Shown: one piece after another, positions 9,160-16,939 of the stretch | How positions within the stretch are numbered: position 1 is the first letter of the stretch | How the letters are laid out: each line of letters begins with the position of its first letter | Assembly: GCA_002751075.1 (NCBI GenBank) | Contig: NAOQ01000872.1 | Coordinates: 8,680 to 25,618 of the forward strand | Reading direction: 5' to 3' | DNA: 16,939 bases | Origin: Ichthyophonus hoferi | Taxonomy: Eukaryota > Opisthokonta > Ichthyosporea > Ichthyophonida > Ichthyophonidae | Made by a program: the position numbers and the translations under genes | Notes under the pieces: generated by a model | The model's input: the letters and a program-made list of their open reading frames with translations, nothing else | Told to the model about the DNA's origin: nothing | Database searches by the model: none

Positions 9160-9710
9160 AGGAATATAACAAACACAAAGAAAAGAAAGAGAGCGAAGTT
9201 AATATATATTCTTCTTCAAATCTCGATTAGAATTAGACTTTTTATCTATTGATATATCAATATGGTATAATAGAAACATTTATGTATTATTGTATTATAA
9301 TTTAACTACTACCTTTGAATAGTTCAACAATTTAATAGTAATTTTAATTTGGGCTAGGAACAGTCAATGCCCGTTGGTGGGTAAACAACAAAAAAATAAA
9401 AGACCATTTTTTGATGCGTTTATTTTTTTTTTTTTTTTTCTTACGTAGTTTCTTGCCATTATAGTTGCTATACAATAGCCAGTTGCATAAAGCTGTCACA
9501 ACTTTTAGAATTATATTAACTCGCACGCACTTGTGGATAGGGTAGGAATAGGATGGGAATCAAATGAGGCAATTATGCGAGGTTATTAAGTGAAATACCC
9601 TATACGTACATAATTATGCCATCCCAGCTCAATAAGCATGATGATTGAGTTTATTGGGGATCACTGCAGTGGCTAGAATGTTACTTGTAGCAAGGTATAT
9701 GTACGAGACC
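9160..9710. other. Kinase 3' flank
   Basis: No gene is visible. A purine-rich AAAGAAAAGAAAGAGAG run follows the kinase stop. An AATAAA hexamer at 9395-9400 is a possible polyadenylation signal. A pure run of 17 T at 9423-9439 follows. The minus-strand Lys-rich frame over this run is an artefact of the poly-T. Confidence 0.4.
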
Positions 9711-10072
9711 ATATATATATCATTTATCAAGCTAGCAGGCTGGCTAACATTCCTAATTCTACTTTATATTAATCTAAGGAATTAAACTATAGTTACAATC
9801 GACTGTTTTCTTTTTGTTTTACTAAGCTAGCATGGGATTTTCTCTCACAGGTCTATTCTTATTTATCTGTCCGTAGCAGGGTATACATACATACTAGGGA
9901 ATATATTTATGTTATTCATCAAGCCAACAGGCTGGTTAAAATTCCTAATTCTACTTTATAGTACTCCAAGGAATTAAACTAGAGTTCCAATTGACTGTTT
10001 TATTTTTGCTTTACTAAGTTAACATGGGATCTTCTCTCATAGGTCTATTATTAGTTATCTGCCGAAAGCAGT
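9711..10072. repeat. 192-bp tandem duplication, two copies
   Basis: The copies are about 9711-9880 and 9903-10072 with a constant offset of 192 bp (CAAGCTAGCAGGCTGG at 9728 against CAAGCCAACAGGCTGG at 9920; AGGTCTATT at 9849 and 10041). I count about 22 differences in 152 aligned bases, so roughly 85% identity without a clear indel. Each copy contains the inverted pair ATTCCT...AGGAAT about 20 bases apart. No coding frame is shared and no known element family is recognised. Confidence 0.85.
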
Positions 10073-10216
10073 TATCCGTAAACTAAAAGGTATTACGCCA
10101 ATTCCTATCAAATGGTAAAATAAGTGAAAACCGCAGTATACACTCCACTTAGTCACAGACAGAGAGGAACAAAAATTATACGTTTATGAACTCATAAAGC
10201 CGGGGATACTACATTA

Positions 10217-10243
10217 AATAATAATAATAATAATAATAATAAT
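10217..10243. repeat. (AAT)9 microsatellite
   Basis: Nine uninterrupted AAT units, in an otherwise gene-free stretch. Confidence 0.95.
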
Positions 10244-10764
10244 CATACCAAATTAAATTATTTATAATATTTTCTCAACAGCTCTCGAACAATAAATGGA
10301 ACGAGATACTTAACCAAAACACGGGACAAAAGGAGATGAAATAGAAAAATAGAGCAAATTGTTACTGAAAACGTCTATGATAATATTATTTACCTTCAAA
10401 AGTCTCTTCGGAGAACTAAAGTTTAATATATAAATAAGTACGGAAATAAAACGATATGATTTACATGCTCTCTTGCTAATCAGAGTATTCAAATGATTGC
10501 ATACAAAATTTTAAAAATAAAAGTAAAATATAATAGCATTTTCCTTCCAGCCCTGTAACTTGATCTGCTCCAGAATTATTTACAGGCTACCCGACATTGA
10601 TGGTAGGTAGATAGCGGTAAATCATATACTTCTAAACGGTTCTTCACTCTCTTGGAATTTTCTAATCATATACCCATATTTGATAAATAAACGCGGATAG
10701 TAATATGATAATGATATAATAATGTCCGTAAAAAAAATAATTAATAGGAGAATAAATATTTATC

Positions 10765-10832
10765 TTTTTTTTTTATTTTTTTTATTTTTTTTTTATAGCA
10801 ATTTAGTAGAATATATATATATATATATATAT
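10765..10832. repeat. Poly-T tract followed by (AT)11
   Basis: Long T runs broken by single A at 10765-10794 are followed by a pure AT dinucleotide array at 10811-10832. This is simple sequence with no gene. Confidence 0.9.
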
Positions 10833-13800
10833 CAAATATGTTTAGGCGGGAGGGCAAAGTAAGAGTGAGAACCAATCTTGACACAGACTTAGCTTCGACA
10901 TTGATTGGCAGGTTAGTCGTGATGGCCAGGAGCAGGTGGCCATAATAGAATAGTGACTTTGAGCCCTATTTACCCTCTTGAACTATAACTATAACTTTGC
11001 ATGCTCCTATTTTATGGCATGAGGGTACGGTAGTTTGCATTTTTTTGAACAAGGAAAGTGGAAGATAATTAAAGGTTCATTCATCAGTATTATAGTTTGA
11101 ACTCCAGCAGTCATTTTAAAGGAGCTTGAAAATGTTTAGCATGCCAAAAATTACACGCTTGGCATAAAACTTCTAAAGAAGCGATGGTATTGGATTGTTT
11201 CACATTATGCCTAGATATTAGTTTATTACACTGGAAACTACAAATACATGCCGAGATCCCCACACTAGTTTTATGGGTGTTTCTACTACTATCGGATAAT
11301 TTCTAATATCTTGAACCAGATATGGCAATTGTATTTTTAATGGAGCAACTAATAATTATTATATGTTCAAGTTCGTATGGCACGAAACAGTATTCTACGT
11401 GTTTTAGACCAATGGTTTTTAATTTTGAGTTACCCTCCCTATGTATGTATAGAGATTGTTTTCATTAGAATATAGTGGGTAGCAGCGTAATATACCTTAT
11501 AACCGTTAGTGGAATATATATTGTCTAGTGAAATGAAGCCCAATCCTACCAGATCTAAGAGTACGCTATCATGCCAATGCTTCCACTATTGATACAAATA
11601 TGCCACAAGAAGAACCAAGACTTAAATATTATGCGTATTTTTATTAATAAATGGAATGGATTTAGCATATAAAAGGCGTGGTAATAATCAACTTTGGCAA
11701 TTTGTGTTTCCATTGACTTGTCCATGCATGTACTTCTGGGGCTCTAATTAGTTTGAGTCCTACCTACGTAGATATTTCCTTCTAAGTGCTGGATTGCAAG
11801 TATATCAATCCCGTTTATTAAAAACTAACCGGTTTCCGGCACAATTCTTTCACTGCCTTAAAGCAGTTGGTGGAGCCCACCATAAAATTTATGGTGAAAC
11901 AAGGGACTCAATAATTAACTGATACCCGTATTTCAAATAGATTAGCGAATGGAGTGAGTTTAAAGTTGAGATCAACCTAGTTAATAACGAAAACCTTTAG
12001 GCAGCCACAAGGTTTCAACTAAGAATCAAATCACTATTTGTGGTAGATTTAACATTCCTAGATGAGTGCCCTAAAATGCATTCTCTTGCGCCTGTATTGT
12101 TTTGAAGCGGTATTTAGTAATGGAAAGATGTTTGTATGGGCGTTGAAGTCTATGTGAGGAAAAATTCAACAACGCATAAAAAGGAGTGAATGAAGAATTT
12201 ATAAAACTACTACATTGTCGTGCGAGTCTTGAAGATAATTTATTAGATGCAAAATTATTCGTTTTTTACTACAACTATAAGGGGGGCATACGTTAAGGCA
12301 CTAATCAAATTCATACCTCTTGATTTATCACTCATAATAGCACACAATTAACATATTTAACTTGTTTTGACTATGGGCGCCACCAAACTTTTTAAACCCG
12401 TAGAAAATTTAAAGTTACGAGGTTATAGTATGAACCATTCGAGAAGGTAAAATAAGACTATCCTATTGGTTTAATGACATGAGAACAAATCTGATATAAA
12501 AACTAGTCTGCATTCTGATTGGTGTGAATACATTTAAGGAGAGTATTGCCATTTCTAAGTAGTTACCAGGAAATTTAACTAACTAGACCATTATTTTCAT
12601 AAATCGTATTATATTCAAATGCTCACTCTCATGAGATTGGAGCTCTAGATCCAACCTAAGGTCTCTATCTTAAAACGGTATGCTATTATTCAGCGAGATC
12701 TATCTATGTACTTATTTCACTCTGTTTGTTCTTAGTAGAACAACGCAGGTAAATGCCACAATGCATTTTTTCTCTATAAAAATGTAACTGAATTTTCAGT
12801 ATTAATGTATTTTTACTTAATTGATTTTTATTTGATACGATAAACTTGGATATTTGGCTTTATAGTTAATAATACAGGTGTATATCTGATTATCTATGTT
12901 TTTTATTAATTTTAATATCGCCGTCAGCTCATTTAACTCCGTGGTGAAAGGTAATTACTTTGTAGAACGCTTGTTCACTAAAATCCATTTTAAGCTTTTA
13001 CTTAGAATAAATCTCACTATAAGCAAAATCCCATGTTTTTTGTACCATTGAATATATTCAAAACGATATCTCATAGCTACCATGTGCCCCATTAAAATAC
13101 GTTAATGACTTAATATATTGTCTTTACAATTCTACAGTATCTACTGAGGATTTCAAATAATCATAACTTAACATAATTATGAATTTTATTACTATAGATT
13201 ATACATTTACATCTAAAGTCGCGCAAAACAGAGATCTGTTTGCAACACATATCCTTGGGTCAACCAATCTGTAACTATAGACAATCATCTAATCATCTAA
13301 TCAGCTCATAGGATAGCACACATAGATGGCATGTAGGTCCAATGCACCGGCTTAAGCCAATTTATGATATCACTCTAAGCTGATCTCTTAGACAAATCAT
13401 GCACTTGTTCACTATCGACACCTTCTTTTAACAGTGCTTGGAGTAGGGTGATCAACATACACAGATTTTACAATGAATGACAAGTTGGTACAGTTAAGGA
13501 GTTCCGCGGTAACAGGAAAAGATAAATACGAAGTAAAGCAAAACAAACAACCGATTGATGGCTTGAGTTATATGCCTTGGGTTATACACCAATAGCAAGC
13601 ACGCCGCATCATACGTGTGAGAATTACTCAGTTATCAACTTACATAAAAGTGGACCTATGGCGGCTGTGTTTTGCTAATATTTGGTTAGTATTTCAATTT
13701 GCTACACCTGTTCATGTTTTGTCTTTTTTATACTAGGTACAGGGGAGATCTTGAAAATAGTTCCAAGCTTATAAAAAAAAATTTATTAATAAAGGGCACC

Positions 13801-14852
13801 CCAATAACTAAATGCAAGCCAGTTTGTCACTTATAATGCATCTTTTAACAGGAATTAGATTAGGGTTTAAAGGGTTTTCGATATGAAATGAAAAATTAAT
13901 TTTATACGTGTAAAAAGATCCAATTATACTTTTATAATTGGGCATAAAGGTTTGAGATTAGGAAAATATAATTCTAAATGAAAGAGAAAAGAAAATATGT
14001 ATAGCATTAAGTGCAAACGTAATAAATATCAATAAATGTATTTGAACATCTGCTTAACCTATAGTTGTTAATCGAGGACGATCTGTATGGAAATTGGATC
14101 TCCTGGGATCATTCCTTGATCCTCATTACACTTAAATTTTTCTTAGAAAGACTCGTTTCTATAATTTTTGTTTGCTCTTTCGAATTTTAAACTCTTACTG
14201 CGGTTATAACTTTATGGATGCTGACTGAAATCAACACATTTAATTTTTTTGTGACCAGCGTATCATGACTTAGCATTTGTTTGTATGGTATGGACGCATC
14301 TAGGTATAATATTGTATTTAACCACACCACATTAGATTACGAATTATACAGGCACGTACTGGCATTTCCGCCTAAACATGATTAAATTGAAATGAAAAAC
14401 GCTTTCCTGCACTCTATATACTTAGTATCACATGAGTATCACATGGGATAATTCTTAGAACAAGAGTATTTAATTAATTTAGACACCTCTATATAGTTAT
14501 AATCATTTAATATTGTTAGCAATTAGTATTACCTATGTAGTCCAGAGAAATGGTTTTTAGTCCATCTGTACTCAGTGTATTTAAACATATCTTAATTTGT
14601 AAATTCGATACTCCCTCTCCTCCTAAACAAATGCAGGTTACAGAGATGCTCTTTTTCCTATTTATTTTTCAACAATAGTCCATCCAACTATTATATAGAC
14701 AACAAGAATACTAAGGGCAGTCAAGAGAATGTAATTTTGTGTATTTGACTTATTCACACTATAATTATGTTAAAAACAATATAACAATGCAAATAGTCTC
14801 GCGTGCGATTAGCTTAAAAATAGTTAAAGGGAAATTATTCGCTTTGCTATTT
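10833..14852. other. About 4 kb of AT-rich DNA with no firm gene
   Basis: I read both strands and found no homology-supported gene, tRNA or element. Two modest open frames looked coding-like: about 11749-11925 (+, about 57 codons, FHCLKAVGGAHHKIYGE in its second half) and 13474-13599 (+, MNDKLVQLRSSAVTGKDKYE). Frames of these lengths are expected by chance. A single TTAGGGTTTAAAGGG near 13860 is not a telomeric array. Ancient, unrecognisable transposon remains cannot be excluded. Confidence 0.45.
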
Positions 14853-15176
14853 TTAGATTTTATAGCAATTTGTGGTAGTTATAGTGACTTGTTCACAGGC
14901 TTTGGGGGCTCCAATTAGGTGTTGCTTATACATCTCTCTTGCTGGGCTAGCAGTAGAGACAGGCCTTAGCTTTGATTCACTTTCAACAGAAAGTTGAGAT
15001 GGGTGCAATGTAAGAGAAGGCGTGTATGATGGTTCTATCCTTAACTGTTTATAGCAGTTATAATTATCTATTAGTTGAGGAGGGATTCCTGCCTTAATAC
15101 ACTTAGGTGAGATTGTGCAAATAGCACACTGATTGATCAGTGAATTGCTAAGGCTGAGTGTATGTACTAATTGGTA
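14853..15176 (-). CDS. Possible exon of an unrecognised protein (107 codons, no start)
   Basis: The frame is open from 15176 to a stop at 14853-14855. It reads in part NQCAICTISPKC, then GIPPQLIDNYNCYKQLRIEP, then SKLRPVSTASPAREMYKQHL. The mix of Pro, Ser, Cys, Lys and Glu is unlike the Ile/Tyr/Asn-rich chance frames elsewhere, and local GC is higher. Acceptor-like CTCAG and CTTAG precede the Cys-rich part on the minus strand, and GTATAAG inside it could be a donor. The only internal Met is late, so an exon is more likely than a complete gene. I recognise no family. A frame this long could arise by chance about once or less in a window like this, so the call is tentative. Confidence 0.35.
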   Translation of the reverse strand, partial: YQLVHTLSLSNSLINQCAICTISPKCIKAGIPPQLIDNYNCYKQLRIEPSYTPSLTLHPSQLSVESESKLRPVSTASPAREMYKQHLIGAPKACEQVTITTTNCYKI

Positions 15177-15888
15177 TTACTATCGAATCCGTTAAGGTGT
15201 CGTCATCCCTTATATTTACACAGTAAATCATTTTTAGACATGGTGTGCAATGGTTAGCATTGTTATAATAATTATAGTAGTGTAATAAAGATTGAATTAT
15301 AGTTTTTATCTATAGATTTTCCCATTACCCGACAGTTGTAACTCCTAGCCCACCTATTGCAGTTCAATTTTATGGAATAGAAGATCATAGTGAATATTTC
15401 TATTTGACTGATTCGATTTTAAAATAAATTAAAAATATCAGGCCAATCAGATGCATGCATTAACTTTTAGGACGGTTACAGTTTCTACTTATTGAGTGTA
15501 TCTTTTTGTTGGAACCAAAGCGTTTAATGTTTCTTTTTTACTGATAACAGTCAATTTTTGTGTTTGATTTAATATTAGTTAATAGCATAACTTTCTTAAC
15601 TAGGCTAAATTGATTTTTATCTATACATAGTAGGCAAGCACATACATTTATGGACTAATGTGCCATTCAAACGAGGATATGATAGTCTAAGATTATCGAG
15701 ATAAGATTAGACAATTCTAGTAGGCCTTAGTAATCTTTCGTGAGGTTTTATTAGCCAATAAGGATCTTAGGATCGGTCCCATTTACATTAATGAACACAG
15801 CAGCTATCTAGGTGTTAACCAAAATTAACACTTGTAATTAACAAAAGTTGGGAAAGTATAAGAGGAACAAAAGTAACGAATAATAAAC
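15177..15888. other. Spacer upstream of the orphan ORF
   Basis: No gene is seen. About 15505-15565 (GTTGGAACCAAAGCGTTTAA and the T-rich sequence after it) matches about 3785-3850, placing it in the same duplicated unit as the ORF. CCAATCAG (15443) and scattered CCAAT-type boxes occur, without further support for a promoter. Confidence 0.4.
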
Positions 15889-16293
15889 ATGTCTCAGTCG
15901 TCAACAATTTACTGTTTGATTTATGTGGGTCATGTTTTACTTCATACTATATCTATTGTTTTCAAAGAAGTTGAAGTAGATAATCTAGATATTTTACTAG
16001 AAGGTCAACTAGTTAAGTCTGGTGTTGATTCTTCAGATAATAATAATTACATAGCTATATACACGCAGCTACAATTACATAACAATTATTACATATACAA
16101 TATATTGCTGAGTAAAAAGCTAGAAGCTTCTATATCCATTGATCAACAGAGAGAGATTCAAGAGCAGCTAACTAGAGCTTTAGCATGCCCTTTACCTGAC
16201 GACGACTATCTATTTGAACTGAGTACAACAGATACTAGTCCTATTTCCTATATTTTTATTAAAATTCATATTATCAGGAATATTAAAATTTAA
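15889..16293 (+). CDS. Orphan 134-residue protein, member of a local two-copy family
   Basis: This is an intact frame from ATG (MSQSSTIYCLIYVGHVLL) to TAA. Residues about 7-25 are hydrophobic and could form one membrane segment or a buried strand. The middle is acidic and Asn/Tyr-rich (SSDNNNYIAIYTQLQLHNNYY). A helix-prone stretch, DQQREIQEQLTRAL, follows, then PLPDDDYLFEL. The last 15 or so residues are Ile/Lys-rich and may be read-out into flank. I recognise no domain. The decayed copy at 4290-5240 aligns over residues about 20-105, but many differences change amino acids, so neither copy shows obvious constraint. The A-rich leader (AATAAACATG) suits a eukaryotic start. A copia LTR appears to begin a few bases after the stop, so the original 3' end may be displaced. 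It could be a real small gene or a relic that happens to stay open. Confidence 0.5.
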   Translation: MSQSSTIYCLIYVGHVLLHTISIVFKEVEVDNLDILLEGQLVKSGVDSSDNNNYIAIYTQLQLHNNYYIYNILLSKKLEASISIDQQREIQEQLTRALACPLPDDDYLFELSTTDTSPISYIFIKIHIIRNIKI

Positions 16294-16298
16294 CGCTT

Positions 16299-16656
16299 TG
16301 TTTAGTAAAGTATTATGCAATCAGTTTTTTTTTGGTATTCCCCACTTTATTATGAGTTCTTCAACATTTTTATATCTACACCACATGCGTTGATCGTAAA
16401 ATTGTTCATCGGTTCATGTGTCAATTACACCGATTATGATTAATACATTTGCGATTAATTAACAAGAGTCACTATATTTCCTACTCCTATTAAAATGATT
16501 TAATATCCTAGCGACCTAGTTGATTGGGTATCGTTACCTTTGAACAACCACTTGTTTTATCTATGTCAACCAATTGTATATATCATATTTGTTTTATGAA
16601 CTTCGTATACTCCTAGGCATTGGTTGAAGTAGTATGTGCGTGTATTTAATCCGACA
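16299..16656 (-). repeat. Probable 3' LTR of a copia element
   Basis: On the minus strand it begins TGTCGGATTAAATAC at 16656, next to a purine-rich tract (16657-16670), as expected for a polypurine tract. It contains a TATA-like GATATAAAAATG (16376-16365) and AATAAA (complement of 16346-16351). The far end is set at 16299 because the sequence there ends in CA on that strand; this boundary is a guess. The length would be about 358 bp. The second LTR lies outside the window, so identity of the two and the target duplication cannot be examined. Confidence 0.5.
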
Positions 16657-16939
16657 ATCCTACTCCACCATTGACGATTCGTTTGAATGAGGAAAATTAA
16701 ATAATAGAAATAAATATAAATTCTACTGACCCACTTAAATGTCCTGATGAGATCTAGATTAATCTAAACTAATCTACAGAGATTTTTTTTAAGAAGAGCC
16801 TTGCTCTCTTGAAATTTTCTTGGATCGTTACATTTTGTGAGACAATCGGCGGCTTGGTCCTTGGTAGAAACCTCACGAACCTCAATCTCGTTGTTTGCGA
16901 CTGCTTCCCTGATATAGTGTTATCTTGCTGCAATATGCC
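16299..16939 (-). mobile_element. 3' end of a Ty1/copia LTR retrotransposon, cut by the window edge
   Basis: From the right edge to about 16785 the minus strand encodes the C-terminal end of copia-type RNase H, recognisable by HYIREAVANNEI, REVSTKDQAADCLTK and FQESKALLK. It is followed by about 115 bases of untranslated sequence, a polypurine tract and the probable LTR. Gag, protease, integrase and reverse transcriptase would lie beyond the window. The element looks like an old copy and appears broken, but only its end can be judged here. It sits directly beside the orphan ORF at 15889-16293. Confidence 0.85.

Noticed and set aside
9344-9526. Lys-rich minus-strand frame
   Set aside because: Its centre is the 17-T run; low complexity only.
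10310-10492. Minus-strand frame of 60 codons
   Set aside because: AT-rich composition, length expected by chance, no recognisable motif.
11749-11925. Plus-strand open frame of about 57 codons containing KAVGGAHHKIYGE
   Set aside because: Length within chance expectation; no transposase or enzyme motif could be placed with confidence.
13474-13599. Plus-strand ATG frame of about 40 codons (MNDKLVQLRSSAVTGKDKYE)
   Set aside because: Too short to separate from chance; no second exon or homology seen.
13855-13880. TTAGGG-like telomeric repeat
   Set aside because: A single TTAGGGTTTAAAGGG run, not an array; the TTTAGG run near 1175 is SLX9 coding sequence (Lys-Pro repeats).

Overview
The window looks like AT-rich nuclear DNA of a eukaryote (GC near 30% by eye), most plausibly a fungus or another opisthokont. 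Three things point there. Two tRNA-Ala genes have internal A and B boxes, no encoded CCA and T-run terminators. A gene on the minus strand is split by spliceosomal-type introns and resembles the SLX9 ribosome-biogenesis family of fungi and animals. The right edge carries the 3' end of a Ty1/copia retrotransposon. No species can be named from the sequence.

Layout. Positions 193-2632 (minus) hold the SLX9-like gene, reconstructed as four exons and 148 residues. Its first intron contains a TATG/GTAGG-type minisatellite. Positions 2633-3679 are its AT-rich upstream region, with an imperfect duplication and three CACGTG boxes. At 3680-3750 (+) and 5379-5450 (-) lie two tRNA-Ala genes (anticodons CGC and TGC) pointing at each other. 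Between them is a decayed copy (about 4290-5240) of an unrecognised gene whose open counterpart is at 15889-16293. That relic is split by a block containing a diverged, opposite-oriented copy of the SLX9 3' end, including its last intron (about 4536-4868).

Positions 5451-8274 hold nothing firm apart from E-boxes and a direct repeat. Positions 8275-9159 (+) encode an intronless, higher-GC, domain-only Ser/Thr protein kinase with every catalytic motif present. Positions 9160-14852 are gene-poor, with one 192-bp tandem duplication and several microsatellites. Positions 14853-15176 (-) hold an open frame of 107 codons without a start that may be an exon. Positions 15889-16293 (+) are the orphan ORF, followed within a few bases by the probable LTR and RNase H end of a copia element (about 16299 to the right edge, minus strand).

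The genes do not form a pathway. The kinase is signalling, SLX9 is pre-40S ribosome assembly, and the tRNAs are translation. The most informative feature is the local duplication history linking 1-440, 3785-5240 and 15500-16240.
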